A stretch of 64,000 nt of DNA from Streptococcus mitis (lineage in GTDB: Bacteria > Bacillota > Bacilli > Lactobacillales > Streptococcaceae): positions 570,001 through 634,000 of the forward strand of contig CP014326.1 in assembly GCA_001560895.1 (NCBI GenBank), given 5' to 3'. A model generated the notes under the pieces. It was not told the DNA's origin. It saw nothing but the letters and a program-made list of their open reading frames with translations, and searched no databases. The position numbers and the translations under genes are program-made. Below, in pieces: positions 16,462-25,794 of the stretch; positions within the stretch are counted from its first letter, which is position 1; the number at the start of each line of letters is the position of its first letter.

Positions 16462-17481
16462 ATGCAAGAAAAGATTTTAGTAACAGGTGGAGCTGGTTTT
16501 ATCGGAACCCACACAGTTATTGAGTTAATCCAAGCAGGTCATCAGGTTGTTGTGGTGGATAACCTTGTCAACAGCAATCGCAAAAGTTTAGAAGTTGTTG
16601 AGAGAATTACAGGAGTTGAAGTACCTTTCTATGAGGCAGATATTCGTGACACAGATATCCTCAGAGATATTTTCAAGCAAGAAGAACCAACAGGTGTCAT
16701 TCACTTTGCTGGTTTGAAGGCTGTTGGCGAATCAACACGTATCCCTCTTGCCTACTATGACAACAATATCGCAGGAACTGTCAGTCTTTTAAAAGCTATG
16801 GAGGAAAACAACTGTAAAAATATCATTTTCAGTTCTTCTGCGACAGTTTACGGAGATCCTCATACAGTGCCAATCTTGGAAGATTTCCCACTTTCAGTGA
16901 CTAATCCATACGGTCGTACCAAACTTATGCTAGAGGAAATTTTGACCGATATCTACAAGGCAGACTCAGAATGGAATGTGGTCTTGCTTCGTTATTTCAA
17001 CCCAATCGGAGCTCATGAAAGTGGAGACCTAGGAGAAAATCCAAACGGTATTCCAAACAACCTCTTGCCATATGTGACTCAAGTAGCCGTTGGGAAATTA
17101 GAGCAAGTGCAAGTATTTGGAGACGATTACGATACGGAAGACGGAACTGGTGTTCGTGACTATATCCACGTTGTCGATTTGGCTAAGGGTCATGTTGCAG
17201 CTCTGAAAAAAATTCAAAAAGGTTCAGGTCTAAACGTTTACAACCTTGGAACAGGTAAAGGTTACTCTGTTCTTGAAATTATCCAAAATATGGAAAAAGC
17301 AGTGGGGCGTCCGATTCCTTACCGCATTGTAGAACGTCGTCCAGGTGATATTGCAGCCTGCTACTCAGACCCAGCAAAAGCCAAAGCAGAACTTGGTTGG
17401 GAAGCAGAACTTGACATTACTCAAATGTGTGAAGACGCATGGCGTTGGCAAAGCAAGCATCCAAATGGATTTGAAGACTAA
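16462..17481 (+). CDS. galE: UDP-glucose 4-epimerase
   Basis: The 339-aa short-chain dehydrogenase-like enzyme has the NAD-binding motif GGAGFIGTHT (residues 9-18), catalytic Ser in SSSATVYGDP and the YGRTK motif (about residues 149-153). It interconverts UDP-glucose and UDP-galactose, feeding galactose use and surface glycan synthesis. Full length. The ribosome site GAGGAAAG precedes ATG. A promoter with -10 TAAAAT preceded by TGG lies near 16424. The downstream glycosyltransferase starts one base after its stop, so a role in glycan assembly is plausible. Confidence 0.95.
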   Translation: MQEKILVTGGAGFIGTHTVIELIQAGHQVVVVDNLVNSNRKSLEVVERITGVEVPFYEADIRDTDILRDIFKQEEPTGVIHFAGLKAVGESTRIPLAYYDNNIAGTVSLLKAMEENNCKNIIFSSSATVYGDPHTVPILEDFPLSVTNPYGRTKLMLEEILTDIYKADSEWNVVLLRYFNPIGAHESGDLGENPNGIPNNLLPYVTQVAVGKLEQVQVFGDDYDTEDGTGVRDYIHVVDLAKGHVAALKKIQKGSGLNVYNLGTGKGYSVLEIIQNMEKAVGRPIPYRIVERRPGDIAACYSDPAKAKAELGWEAELDITQMCEDAWRWQSKHPNGFED

Positions 17482-17482
17482 G

Positions 17483-18448
17483 ATGGTGATTTCAATCATT
17501 GTCCCCTGTTTAAACGAAGAGGAAGTACTTCCTCTTTTTTATCAGGCTTTGGAAGATTTGATTCCTGACTTGGGAGCAGAAATCGAGTATATCTTTGTCG
17601 ATGATGGATCAAGTGATGGAACCTTGGAACTCTTAAAGGCCTATCGGGAGCAAAATCCGGCAGTGCATTATCTTTCCTTCTCTCGAAATTTTGGCAAAGA
17701 AGCAGCTCTGTATGCAGGTTTGCAGTATGCGACAGGAGATCTGGTGGTGGTGATGGATGCAGACCTCCAAGATCCTCCTAGTATGCTACTTGAGATGAAA
17801 GCTTTACTGGATCAGAATGCAGACTTGGACTGTCTAGGGACACGCAGAACCAGTCGGGAGGGAGAACCCTTCTTTCGCAGTTTCTGCGCTGATCTCTTTT
17901 ACCGCCTTATGAAAAAAATCAGTCCAGTAGCCCTGCCGTCAGGTGTTCGTGATTTTCGGATGATGAGAAGGTCTGTGGTCGATGCCATTTTAAGCTTGAC
18001 TGAGTCCAATCGTTTTTCAAAGGGACTATTTGCCTGGGTCGGCTTTAAAACCTACTATCTGGACTATCCAAATGTCGAAAGGCAGGCTGGCAAGACAAGT
18101 TGGAGTTTTAGGCAGCTCTTTTTCTACTCCATGGAAGGGATTGTTAATTTTTCAGATTTTCCTTTGATTATAGCCTTTGTAGCAGGTCTTCTATCTTGTT
18201 TTATTTCTCTCCTCATGACCTTTTTTGTTGTGGTTCGGACCCTTATTTTGGGCAATCCGACATCGGGTTGGACCTCTCTGATGGCTGTCATTCTCTTTCT
18301 TGGAGGCATTCAACTTTTGACCATTGGAATTCTAGGCAAGTACATCAGTAAGATTTATCTAGAGACTAAAAAAAGACCACTTTATCTTATCAAAGAAAAA
18401 AGTGATCTTCCTATTTTAACCGAAAAAAATAGAGAGAAAAGACTATAA
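17483..18448 (+). CDS. Family 2 glycosyltransferase with two C-terminal TM helices (DPM1/GtrB-like)
   Basis: The 321-aa protein has an N-terminal GT-A domain: IIVPCLNEEEVLP, VDDGSSDGT (about residues 39-47), then VMDADLQDPP, the DXD-type metal site. Two long hydrophobic helices (about residues 228-255 and 262-287) follow. This layout matches GtrB/DPM1-type enzymes, which transfer a sugar from UDP or GDP to undecaprenyl phosphate at the inner face. A frame upstream is open within galE, but ATG 17483 starts exactly at the domain. It is co-transcribed with galE, so glucose or galactose is a likely donor sugar; that is inferred. Confidence 0.9.
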   Translation: MVISIIVPCLNEEEVLPLFYQALEDLIPDLGAEIEYIFVDDGSSDGTLELLKAYREQNPAVHYLSFSRNFGKEAALYAGLQYATGDLVVVMDADLQDPPSMLLEMKALLDQNADLDCLGTRRTSREGEPFFRSFCADLFYRLMKKISPVALPSGVRDFRMMRRSVVDAILSLTESNRFSKGLFAWVGFKTYYLDYPNVERQAGKTSWSFRQLFFYSMEGIVNFSDFPLIIAFVAGLLSCFISLLMTFFVVVRTLILGNPTSGWTSLMAVILFLGGIQLLTIGILGKYISKIYLETKKRPLYLIKEKSDLPILTEKNREKRL

Positions 18449-18498
18449 TTTTACATGGAAATATGCTAAACTAGAAGGAGTGGATTACCGCCATTGAT

Positions 18499-18705
18499 TT
18501 AGGATTCTTGGTTTCCAATTAGGGCGCGAGTTGGGCAGTTTTTAATAGCCTCTAAGACGTCTTGACTAGGAGAAATTTCTTTTTCCAGTTGATCAGGATC
18601 ATCGTAAAAACGCACGATTCCATTATCGTGGTAATCAAATAAATCAGAATAAGTTTGGCAAAGCCCACAGGCAATGCAACGTTCAGGTATAAGTGTGATT
18701 TTCAT
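18499..18705 (-). CDS. Single-cluster [4Fe-4S] ferredoxin
   Basis: The 68-aa acidic protein has the cluster motif C10-IA-C13-GL-C16 and the partner Cys57-Pro, so it carries one [4Fe-4S] centre. Small ferredoxins of this type shuttle electrons in the cytoplasm. The long upstream extension of the open frame is not coding: the start is ATG 18705 (MKITLIPERC). A TTGTTT (18740-18735), 17 bp, TACAAT (18717-18712) promoter ends 6 nt before ATG and no ribosome site exists, so the mRNA is probably leaderless. Confidence 0.9.
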   Translation of the reverse strand: MKITLIPERCIACGLCQTYSDLFDYHDNGIVRFYDDPDQLEKEISPSQDVLEAIKNCPTRALIGNQES

Positions 18706-18750
18706 ATTTATATTGTAATAAGAAAGTAGAAAAAAAACAAGGAGTAAGGT

Positions 18751-19236
18751 ATGGCAAAAGAACCGTGGCAAGAAGATATTTATGAAAATCAAGAGGAAAC
18801 AAGAACACAACGTCATAATCGAGAACAAGGTGGAGGAGTCATTGCTAATCGTATCTTAACTATTTTAGCAAGTATTTTCTTTGTGATTGTAGTTGTGATG
18901 ATTATTGTTCTGATCTATCTTTCATCGGGTGGGAGTAATCGCACAGCAGCCTTGAAAGATTTTCATGATTCTGATGCAAATGTAGTACAGATTTCATCTT
19001 CTAGTAGTTCAGAGCAGGCATCTTCTAGTTCAGAGGAAAAGGTAGAAGAGTCATCTAGTAGTTCAGAACATCCAACTGATCCAGAAGGAACGACAAAAGT
19101 GTTAGCAGGAGAAGGGGAAGCAGCCATTGCAGCTCGTGCAGGTATCTCGATTGCTCAGTTGGAAGCCTTAAATCCTAGTCATATGGCTACAGGCTCTTGG
19201 TTTGCTAATCCAGGTGATGTTATAAAAATAAAATAG
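18751..19236 (+). CDS. LysM-domain membrane-anchored surface protein (SAG1386/EF1546 family)
   Basis: The 161-aa protein has a short charged cytoplasmic N terminus (residues 1-30), one membrane helix (about 31-58) and a Ser/Glu-rich extracellular linker with runs of serines (about 75-110). A C-terminal LysM domain follows ([26 protein letters not shown] to the end). It probably contacts peptidoglycan while anchored in the membrane. It is 8 nt upstream of cmk and likely shares its transcript, an arrangement common in streptococci. Start ATG with AAGGAGTAAGGT upstream. Confidence 0.88.
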   Translation: MAKEPWQEDIYENQEETRTQRHNREQGGGVIANRILTILASIFFVIVVVMIIVLIYLSSGGSNRTAALKDFHDSDANVVQISSSSSSEQASSSSEEKVEESSSSSEHPTDPEGTTKVLAGEGEAAIAARAGISIAQLEALNPSHMATGSWFANPGDVIKIK

Positions 19237-19244
19237 GAGCCGAT

Positions 19245-19916
19245 ATGAAAACAATTCAAATTGCTATTGACGGTCCTGCTTCAAGTGGTAAGAGTACAGT
19301 CGCAAAGATTATTGCTAAGGATTTTGGTTATACCTACCTTGATACAGGTGCTATGTATCGTGCCGCGACTTATATGGCTCTCAGGAACCAATTAGGAGTT
19401 GAACAAGTTGAAGAACTCTTAGACTTATTGGACCAGCATCCAATCAGCTTTGGGCGTTCAGAAACTGGAGAACAGCTTGTCTTTGTAGGAGATGTGGATA
19501 TTACTCATCCTATCCGTGAAAATGAAGTGACAAATCATGTCTCTGCTATTGCGGCAATTCCTGAAATTCGTGAGAAACTAGTTTCTCTCCAACAAGAAAT
19601 CGCCCAGCAAGGTGGGATTGTTATGGACGGTCGCGATATTGGCACGGTTGTATTGCCACAAGCAGAATTGAAAATTTTCCTAGTAGCTTCTGTTGATGAA
19701 AGAGCAGAGCGCCGTTATAAGGAAAATATCTCTAAGGGAATTGAGACAGACCTTGAAACCCTAAAAGAGGAAATTGCTGCGCGTGACTACAAGGATAGTC
19801 ATCGTGAGACTTCACCTCTCAAACAAGCAGAGGACGCAGTTTACCTTGATACAACTGGTTTAAACATTCAAGAAGTAGTTGAAAAAATCAAAGCAGAAGC
19901 TGAAAAAAGAATGTAA
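19245..19916 (+). CDS. cmk: Cytidylate kinase
   Basis: The 223-aa kinase phosphorylates CMP/dCMP using ATP. It shows the P-loop GPASSGKST (about residues 9-17), DTGAMYRA, the characteristic [13 protein letters not shown] substrate-binding segment and a late [13 protein letters not shown] loop. Length and motifs are complete. It follows the LysM gene closely. The rho-independent terminator at 19928-19952 ends the transcript. Confidence 0.96.
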   Translation: MKTIQIAIDGPASSGKSTVAKIIAKDFGYTYLDTGAMYRAATYMALRNQLGVEQVEELLDLLDQHPISFGRSETGEQLVFVGDVDITHPIRENEVTNHVSAIAAIPEIREKLVSLQQEIAQQGGIVMDGRDIGTVVLPQAELKIFLVASVDERAERRYKENISKGIETDLETLKEEIAARDYKDSHRETSPLKQAEDAVYLDTTGLNIQEVVEKIKAEAEKRM

Positions 19917-19927
19917 ATGTTGAAAAG

Positions 19928-19952
19928 CCGATAGATTGATATCGGTTTTTTT
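19928..19952 (+). terminator. Terminator after cmk
   Basis: The stem CCGATA (19928-19933) / TATCGG (19940-19945) is followed by TTTTTTT. Confidence 0.8.
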
Positions 19953-19958
19953 CTAAAT

Positions 19959-19987
19959 TTGTCAAAATACTAATTTTAAGGTATAAT
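19959..19987 (+). promoter_or_regulatory. Promoter of the PhnA-like gene
   Basis: TTGTCA (19959-19964), 17-bp spacer, TATAAT (19982-19987). It directs transcription of the PhnA-like gene and the membrane protein behind it. Confidence 0.75.
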
Positions 19988-20046
19988 AGTTGCTGTTCGA
20001 GAAATTTTGATTTTCAAAGAATAGTGAATGATTATAAGGAGAAACC

Positions 20047-20385
20047 ATGAACAACCTACCAAATTGCCCACAATGTAACTCAGAGTATGTCTACGAAGAC
20101 GGTGCCCTACTGGTTTGCCCAGAGTGTGCTCATGAGTGGAATCCTGCTGAAGTTGCAGAAGTAGAAGAAGGTCTTGTCGCTATCGATGCCAACGGAAATA
20201 AATTGGCTGACGGTGATACAGTAACTCTCATCAAGGACTTGAAAGTAAAAGGTGCGCCAAAAGATTTGAAACAAGGGACGCGCGTGAAAAATATCCGCAT
20301 CGTAGAAGGCGACCACAATATCGACTGTAAAATCGATGGCTTTGGCGCTATGAAACTTAAATCAGAGTTTGTGAAGAAAATTTAA
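20047..20385 (+). CDS. PhnA/YjdM-family zinc-ribbon protein
   Basis: The 112-aa soluble protein starts with a zinc ribbon ([25 protein letters not shown], four Cys at about residues 7, 10, 25 and 28). A compact basic/acidic domain follows with [20 protein letters not shown] and a final KSEFVKK. The family name PhnA derives from an E. coli phosphonate operon neighbour and does not imply phosphonate hydrolysis; the function is not established. AAGGAG precedes ATG. The next gene starts 2 nt after its stop. Confidence 0.9.
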   Translation: MNNLPNCPQCNSEYVYEDGALLVCPECAHEWNPAEVAEVEEGLVAIDANGNKLADGDTVTLIKDLKVKGAPKDLKQGTRVKNIRIVEGDHNIDCKIDGFGAMKLKSEFVKKI

Positions 20386-20387
20386 GC

Positions 20388-21017
20388 ATGTCAAAGCACT
20401 ATAAAATAGTATTTTATAGCCGTATCTTCTTGTTTCTAGCGGCTTTTACGGGAGTTTATCTTGAAATCGCCAAGCATGGTGGATTTGGGATGCTTCTCTA
20501 TTATACGGTTCTGTCAAATCTTTTAGTAGCGATTTTTACGCTCTATCTTCTAAAGGTTATGAGCCGTTTAGGTGAAAATTGGCAAAGGCCAAGTCTCCTG
20601 CGCTTAAAAGGTGGGGTCACCATGAGTATCATGATTACCTGTGTGATTTACCATTTCCTTTTAGCGCCCATTGCGACTAATTTCTATACTCTGGAAAATT
20701 TCCTTTGCCACTATATCGTTCCCCTCTGGTTTTTAGCAGATACCCTCTTTTTTGACAAACAGGGTCAATACAAAATCTGGGATCCAGTTGTGTGGACGAT
20801 TTTACCCTTGCTGTATATGATTTTTGCTCTTTTTAATGGCTTGGTACTGAAACTAGATATTCCTAATTCTAAGGTCAGTCCTTTCCCTTACTTCTTTTTG
20901 AATGTGAACAAGGGTTGGGATGTTGTGTTTAAGTGGTGTCTGATTATCTTTGTTGCCTATATGGTGGCAGGATTTATCTTCTACTTTATTAAGCAAATCA
21001 AGAGAAAGTCATCCTAA
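20388..21017 (+). CDS. Pr6Pr family integral membrane protein
   Basis: The 209-aa protein has about six hydrophobic helices (near residues 8-25, 33-54, 75-95, 103-120, 130-150 and 180-202). Conserved blocks such as YYTVLSNLLVAI and the H-Y-I-V-P-L-W-F-L segment (about 105-115) suggest the Pr6Pr membrane family. The function is unknown. It begins 2 nt after the PhnA-like stop, so the pair is co-transcribed. A hairpin AAGAAGGAGTCT / AGACTTCTTC with T-rich tail about 30 nt after its stop (near 21047-21082) probably terminates this operon. Confidence 0.75.
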   Translation: MSKHYKIVFYSRIFLFLAAFTGVYLEIAKHGGFGMLLYYTVLSNLLVAIFTLYLLKVMSRLGENWQRPSLLRLKGGVTMSIMITCVIYHFLLAPIATNFYTLENFLCHYIVPLWFLADTLFFDKQGQYKIWDPVVWTILPLLYMIFALFNGLVLKLDIPNSKVSPFPYFFLNVNKGWDVVFKWCLIIFVAYMVAGFIFYFIKQIKRKSS

Positions 21018-21046
21018 GACACAAGGGATTCATTTTCGAGTTTAAG

Positions 21047-21082
21047 AAGGAGTCTACGAACCAATGAGACTTCTTCTTTTCT
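21047..21082 (+). terminator. Terminator after the Pr6Pr membrane-protein gene
   Basis: AAGAAG-G-AGTCT pairs with AGACTTCTT around a short loop, followed by CTTTTCTT. It covers the first in-frame ATG (21064) of the MFS frame, arguing that this ATG is not the true start. Confidence 0.65.
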
Positions 21083-21135
21083 TGCTTGAAAACTATCTAA
21101 AAAAGAAGATTAAGAGAAATATAGAAAGAGATTTT

Positions 21136-22287
21136 ATGAAACAATTTTTAGAACGGGCCAGTATTTTGGCTCTCTCCCTCGTTTTGATTACGTCCTTTTC
21201 GATTTCAAGTGCCCTACCAGCCATGTTTGACTATTATCAGGGTTATCCTAAGGAACAAATTGAGCTCTTGGCGAGCTTGCCTTCCTTTGGGATCATGATC
21301 ATGTTACTACTAAATGGTTTCTTAGAAAAAATATTCCCTGAGCGCTTACAGATTAGTTTGGGCTTGCTGATTTTATCACTCAGCGGGACGGCTCCCTTCT
21401 GGTATCAAGTCTACCCCTTTGTTTTTGGAACACGGATTCTTTTTGGTTTAGGTGTTGGGATGATCAATGCCAAGGCCATTTCCATTATCAGTGAACGTTA
21501 TCAAGGAAAAACGCGAATTCAGATGCTAGGGCTACGTGGTTCTGCAGAGGTTGTTGGAGCTTCTCTCATTACCTTGGCCGTCGGTCAGTTGTTGGGCTTT
21601 GGTTGGACAGCTACTTTCTTAGCCTATAGTGCTGGATTTTTGGTGCTGACCCTTTATCTGCTCTTTGTCCCTTATGGAAAGGAAAAGAAAGAAGTCAAGA
21701 AAAAAGAGAAGGAAGCAAGTCGCTTAACTCGGGAAATGAAAGGCTTGATTTTTATCCTAGCTATTGAAGCAGCAGTGGTAGTTTGTACTAATACAGCTAT
21801 TACCATCCGTATTCCAAGTTTGATGGTGGAAAGAGGACTTGGAGATGCCCAGTTATCTAGTTTTGTCCTTAGTGTCATGCAGTTGATCGGGATTGTGGCT
21901 GGTGTGAGTTTCTCTTTCTTGATTTCTATCTTTAAAGAGAAACTGCTCCTCTGGTCTGGTATTACCTTCGGCTTAGGGCAAATCGTGATTGCCCTCTCTC
22001 CATCCTTGTGGGTGGTAGTGGTAGGAAGCATTCTTGCTGGTTTTGCCTACAGTGTAGCCTTGACGACAGTTTTTCAACTTGTCTCTGAAAGAATTCCAGC
22101 TAAACTCCTCAATCAAGCAACTTCATTTGCTGTATTAGGCTGTAGTTTCGGAGCCTTTACGACACCATTCGTTCTAAGTGCAATTGGCTTGCTAACACAA
22201 AATGGGATGTTGGTATTTAGTATCTTAGGATGTTGGTTGATTGTAACCTCTATCTTTGTCATGTACCTACTTCAAAAGAGAGCTTAG
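21136..22287 (+). CDS. Major facilitator superfamily transporter
   Basis: The 383-aa protein has about twelve hydrophobic helices. A long charged cytoplasmic loop (GKEKKEVKKKEKEASRL, about residues 180-197) separates the two halves. The TRILFGLGVGMINAKAISII block is typical of MFS drug/sugar efflux proteins. The substrate is unknown. I chose ATG 21136 (MKQFLERASI) with AGAAAGAGA upstream, because the open frame starting at 21064 reads through a terminator hairpin. Confidence 0.85.
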   Translation: MKQFLERASILALSLVLITSFSISSALPAMFDYYQGYPKEQIELLASLPSFGIMIMLLLNGFLEKIFPERLQISLGLLILSLSGTAPFWYQVYPFVFGTRILFGLGVGMINAKAISIISERYQGKTRIQMLGLRGSAEVVGASLITLAVGQLLGFGWTATFLAYSAGFLVLTLYLLFVPYGKEKKEVKKKEKEASRLTREMKGLIFILAIEAAVVVCTNTAITIRIPSLMVERGLGDAQLSSFVLSVMQLIGIVAGVSFSFLISIFKEKLLLWSGITFGLGQIVIALSPSLWVVVVGSILAGFAYSVALTTVFQLVSERIPAKLLNQATSFAVLGCSFGAFTTPFVLSAIGLLTQNGMLVFSILGCWLIVTSIFVMYLLQKRA

Positions 22288-22350
22288 GATTGGTTTCCTA
22301 AGTTTTTCTTTTTGGAAACATTGTACCCGGACAGTTTTGAATTTTCTAGC

Positions 22351-22379
22351 TTGTTACTGGATTATTTTCTTGGTAAAAT
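22351..22379 (+). promoter_or_regulatory. Promoter of truA with leaderless geometry
   Basis: TTGTTA (22351-22356), 17-bp spacer ending TGG, TAAAAT (22374-22379); the truA ATG follows 7 nt later without a ribosome site. Confidence 0.7.
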
Positions 22380-22386
22380 AGAAGTT

Positions 22387-23136
22387 ATGACTAGATATAA
22401 AGCAACTATTTCCTATGATGGTTATGCCTTTGCTGGCTTTCAGCGCCAGCCTCATGCGCGTAGCGTTCAGGAGGAAATTGAAAAAACCTTGACTAGATTG
22501 AATAAGGGGCAAGCCATTACTGTTCACGGTGCTGGTAGGACAGATAGTGGGGTTCATGCCCTGGGACAGGTCATTCATTTTGACCTGCCCTATCAGATGG
22601 ATGAGGAGAAGCTCCGTTTTGCTTTGGACACCCAGTCTCCTGAAGATATTGATGTGATTTCGATTGAGCTTGTGGCAGATGATTTTCATTGCCGTTATGC
22701 CAAGCACAGTAAGACCTATGAGTTTATCGTGGATAGGGGGCGTCCCAAGAATCCTATGCGCCGTCACTATGCGACTCACTTTCCCTATCCACTCGATGTG
22801 GAACGCATGCAAATTGCAATCAAAAAGCTAGAGGGAACCCATGATTTTACCGGTTTTACAGCCTCTGGAACTAGTGTAGAAGACAAGGTTCGCACCATTA
22901 CAGAAGCTAGTTTAACAGTCGATGAGACAGGCCAATTTTTGACCTTTACCTTTTCAGGAAATGGTTTCTTGTATAAACAGATTCGCAATATGGTGGGGAC
23001 GCTGCTCAAAATCGGAAATAATCGTATGCCAGTGGAGCAGATTGACCTGATCTTGGAGAAGAAGGACAGGCAACTTGCAGGTCCCACTGCAGCACCAAAT
23101 GGTTTGTATTTAAAGGAGATTCGTTATGAAGAATAA
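22387..23136 (+). CDS. truA: tRNA pseudouridine(38-40) synthase
   Basis: The 249-aa enzyme isomerises uridines 38-40 in the anticodon arm. The catalytic Asp53 lies in [21 protein letters not shown], the FTASG motif and [17 protein letters not shown] are all present. ATG 22387 ([12 protein letters not shown]) is the family start; the 25 codons upstream are not conserved and contain the promoter. The mRNA is probably leaderless. It overlaps thiD/pdxK by 11 nt and heads an operon with it and an ECF component. Confidence 0.95.
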   Translation: MTRYKATISYDGYAFAGFQRQPHARSVQEEIEKTLTRLNKGQAITVHGAGRTDSGVHALGQVIHFDLPYQMDEEKLRFALDTQSPEDIDVISIELVADDFHCRYAKHSKTYEFIVDRGRPKNPMRRHYATHFPYPLDVERMQIAIKKLEGTHDFTGFTASGTSVEDKVRTITEASLTVDETGQFLTFTFSGNGFLYKQIRNMVGTLLKIGNNRMPVEQIDLILEKKDRQLAGPTAAPNGLYLKEIRYEE

Positions 23137-23899
23137 TCGTATTTTAGCACTTTCTGGGAATGATATTTTTAGTGGTGGTGGTTTGTCAGCTGATTTGGCT
23201 ACCTATACCTTGAACGGCTTGCATGGCTTTGTAGCAGTGACTTGTTTGACAGCCTTGACAGAAAAAGGATTTGAAGTCTTTTCAACTGACGATACCATTT
23301 TTCAACATGAATTAGATAGTTTGAGAGATGTGGAGTTTGGGGGAATTAAAATCGGTCTTCTACCAACTGTCAGTGTGGCTGAGAAAGCATTAGACTTTAT
23401 CAAGCAGCGCCCAGGTGTGCCTGTGGTATTGGATCCTGTCTTGGTCTGCAAGGAAACGCACGATGTAGCTGTAAGTGAACTCTGCCAAGAGTTGATTCGC
23501 TTTTTCCCTCATGTCAGTGTGATTACGCCTAATCTTCCTGAAGCAGAATTATTAGCTGGTCAGGAAATCAAAACCTTGGAAGACATGAAAGTTGCAGCGC
23601 AGAAATTGCATGAATTAGGATCGCCAGCAGTCATTATTAAGGGAGGCAATCGCCTTAGTCAGGACAAGGCTGTAGATGTCTTTTATGACGGACAAACCTT
23701 TACAGTCCTAGAAAATCCTGTCATCCAAGGCCAAAATGCTGGTGCAGGTTGTACCTTTGCCTCAAGCATTGCCAGTCACTTGGTTAAAGGTGATGAACTT
23801 TTACCAGCAGTAGAAAATTCAAAAGCTTTCGTTTATCGTGCCATTGCACAAGCAGATCAATATGGAGTAAGACAATATGAAGCAAACCAAAACAACTAA
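23126..23899 (+). CDS. thiD: Hydroxymethylpyrimidine/pyridoxine kinase (PfkB/ThiD family)
   Basis: The 257-aa kinase shows the ThiD/PdxK pattern: [18 protein letters not shown] at the N terminus, [29 protein letters not shown] and the terminal anion hole [14 protein letters not shown]. It phosphorylates HMP(-P) for thiamine or pyridoxal/pyridoxine for PLP; sequence alone does not separate the two here. The start overlaps truA by 11 nt and its end overlaps the ECF S component by 23 nt. That neighbour suggests uptake and phosphorylation of an imported vitamin (B6 is the more common pairing). Confidence 0.88.
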   Translation: MKNNRILALSGNDIFSGGGLSADLATYTLNGLHGFVAVTCLTALTEKGFEVFSTDDTIFQHELDSLRDVEFGGIKIGLLPTVSVAEKALDFIKQRPGVPVVLDPVLVCKETHDVAVSELCQELIRFFPHVSVITPNLPEAELLAGQEIKTLEDMKVAAQKLHELGSPAVIIKGGNRLSQDKAVDVFYDGQTFTVLENPVIQGQNAGAGCTFASSIASHLVKGDELLPAVENSKAFVYRAIAQADQYGVRQYEANQNN

Positions 23900-24338
23900 A
23901 ATCGCCCTTGTATCCCTCTTAACCGCCCTTTCTGTGGTTCTAGGTTATTTCTTGAAAATCCCAACACCGACAGGTATTTTAACTCTTTTAGATGCGGGTG
24001 TCTTCTTTGCGGCCTTTTACTTTGGTAGTCGTGAAGGGGCTGTAGTCGGAGGACTAGCAGGTTTCTTGATTGACCTCTTATCAGGCTACCCTCAATGGAT
24101 GTTCTTTAGCTTGATCAACCATGGCTTGCAAGGATTTTTCGCAGGATTTAAAGGCAAGACTCAGTGGCTAGGCCTTATTTTGGCAACTATTGCTATGGTA
24201 GGGGGCTACGCCTTGGGTTCTACTTTAATGAATGGCTGGGCAGCAGCTCTACCAGAAATCCTACCAAATTTCATGCAAAATATTGTAGGGATGATTGTAG
24301 GATTTATCCTTAGTCAAAGTATTAAGAAGATTAAGTAA
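23877..24338 (+). CDS. ECF transporter S component (vitamin B6 or HMP uptake)
   Basis: The 153-aa membrane protein has five or six helices with the small-S-component pattern: TALSVVLGYFLKIP, LDAGVFFAAFYFGSREGAVVGGLAGFLIDL and the C-terminal GMIVGFILSQSIKKIK. S components capture a vitamin and use the shared EcfA/A'/T energising module encoded elsewhere. Overlap with thiD/pdxK implies the ligand is the substrate of that kinase. The mRNA ends near or within the BOX element that follows. Confidence 0.85.
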   Translation: MKQTKTTKIALVSLLTALSVVLGYFLKIPTPTGILTLLDAGVFFAAFYFGSREGAVVGGLAGFLIDLLSGYPQWMFFSLINHGLQGFFAGFKGKTQWLGLILATIAMVGGYALGSTLMNGWAAALPEILPNFMQNIVGMIVGFILSQSIKKIK

Positions 24339-24480
24339 CACTCTTCGAAAATCTCTCCAAACCACGTCAGCTTCACCTTGCCGTAGATATGGTTACTGAC
24401 TCCATCAGTCTTATCTACAACCTCAAAACAGTGTTTTGAGCAACCTGCGGCTAGCTTCCTAGTTTGCACTTTGAGTATAA
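24339..24480. repeat. BOX element (boxA-boxB-boxC)
   Basis: It contains boxA (ACTCTTCGAAAATCTCT), one boxB module (ACCTCAAAACAGTGTTTTGAG within a larger dyad) and boxC (TGCGGCTAGCTTCCTAGTTTG). The end TGAGTATAA lacks part of the usual boxC tail. BOX elements are streptococcal MITE-like repeats that form stable RNA hairpins. Confidence 0.9.
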
Positions 24481-24516
24481 AGAGGCTGAGTCAAAAGTCC
24501 TAAAAATAAGAAAAAT

Positions 24517-24559
24517 GCATAGTATCAGGTGTTGAAAAAACTTGATACTATGCTTTTTT
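24517..24559. terminator. Bidirectional terminator between the ECF gene and pepQ
   Basis: GCATAGTATCA (24517-24527) pairs with TGATACTATGC (24543-24553), with TTTTTT on the plus side and an A-run before it for the minus strand. Confidence 0.8.
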
Positions 24560-24584
24560 GTTGTGGGAAGATTTTGGAAGAATA

Positions 24585-25667
24585 TTAATCAAAATAAAGC
24601 AAGTCTTTGCTGGTGCTTGTAAAGAGGTCGAAGCCATCCTTGGTAACAACACCGCAGTCTTCGATACGGACACCGACTTTACCAGGGATATAGATACCTG
24701 GTTCAACAGAGAAGCACATGCCTTCTTCGATGACCATGTTGTTTCCTTCCATGATAGATGGAAATTCGTGGACATCCATACCGATACCGTGACCGAGACG
24801 GTGGTTGAAGTACTCGCCGTAACCAGCTTTTTCGATGACCTCACGGGCAGCGCGGTCTACTTCATGGGCAGTCACACCTGGTTTGATAAATTCAAGAGCA
24901 GCTTGTTGGGCTTCAAGAGTCAAGTTGTAAATATCTTTCTTGAATTGGTCAGGTTTACCGACAGCGACTGTACGAGTCATATCTGACGCGTAGCCGTTTA
25001 CTAGAACACCAAGGTCAAAGAGGAGAAGAGCATCATTTTCAACCTTATTCGCTGCTGGGATGCCGTGTGGATTTGCAGCATTATCACCAGTCAAGACCAT
25101 AGTATCAAAGCTCATTTCATAACCTTCACGTTTCATGGCAAAGTCGATTTGAGCGATAATATCTGTCTCGGTCTTATCAAGAGAAATATTGTCAAAACCA
25201 ACATGAACAGCCTTGTCCGCATAGAGACCTGCAACCATCATTTTTTGCACTTCATCAGCTGATTTGATGAGGCGCATGCGTTGGATACGAGGAGTGAGGT
25301 TTTCAAATTCAGCAGTTTCAAAGACTGTTTTCAAGCCATGGTATTTTGTCAAAATGAGATTGTCAAACTCAACAGCAACGCGTTTGAAGTCGTGCTGTGG
25401 AAGAGCATGTTTCATTTTTTGCCATGGATTTTCAGAATCCACATAGCCCACAACTGGGAAGGAAACAGTGCTGCTTGCACGCTCAACCTCAAGGGCTGGG
25501 ACAAAGAGGAGGGGTTCCTGACCCGCTAGGACAAAAAGGAACATTTGGCGTTCATGGGGATCACTGTAAAAGCCAGTGAGGTAATTGATTGTGACGGGGT
25601 CAGATACGACAGCGACGTCTAGTTTTTCTGATTCAAGATATGTTACGATTTGTTGTAATTTAGACAT
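24585..25667 (-). CDS. pepQ: Xaa-Pro dipeptidase (M24 family)
   Basis: The 360-aa cytoplasmic metallopeptidase releases amino acids from X-Pro dipeptides. The pita-bread catalytic domain carries the ligands: Asp pair in LFDLGVLVNGYASDMTRT (about residues 213-230), His in LGHGIGMDVHEFP, Glu in SVEPGIYIP and Glu in GVRIEDCG. An N-terminal creatinase-like domain precedes it. The length fits PepQ. ATG 25667 has AGAAGGTAGC upstream. It is monocistronic. Confidence 0.93.
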   Translation of the reverse strand: MSKLQQIVTYLESEKLDVAVVSDPVTINYLTGFYSDPHERQMFLFVLAGQEPLLFVPALEVERASSTVSFPVVGYVDSENPWQKMKHALPQHDFKRVAVEFDNLILTKYHGLKTVFETAEFENLTPRIQRMRLIKSADEVQKMMVAGLYADKAVHVGFDNISLDKTETDIIAQIDFAMKREGYEMSFDTMVLTGDNAANPHGIPAANKVENDALLLFDLGVLVNGYASDMTRTVAVGKPDQFKKDIYNLTLEAQQAALEFIKPGVTAHEVDRAAREVIEKAGYGEYFNHRLGHGIGMDVHEFPSIMEGNNMVIEEGMCFSVEPGIYIPGKVGVRIEDCGVVTKDGFDLFTSTSKDLLYFD

Positions 25668-25745
25668 ATGCTACCTTCTTTCTACCCCTCTATTTTGGCA
25701 AAAAAAGAAAGAAAATGCAAGGGAGAAGGGTAAAAGAACAGGCAA

Positions 25746-25780
25746 AAAGAACTCCGAAACGATAGCGGAGTTCTTTGATA
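25746..25780 (-). terminator. Terminator of the gatD-murT operon
   Basis: AAAGAACTCCG (25746-25756) / CGGAGTTCTTT (25766-25776) is a perfect 11-bp stem with T-rich tails on both strands. It lies 15 nt beyond the gatD stop. Confidence 0.8.
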
Positions 25781-25794
25781 TGGTTTTCCTTGGT

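Noticed and set aside
24558..24986. 142-aa plus-strand frame opposite pepQ
   Set aside because: Antisense shadow of a confidently identified M24 peptidase; it lacks a ribosome site and promoter.
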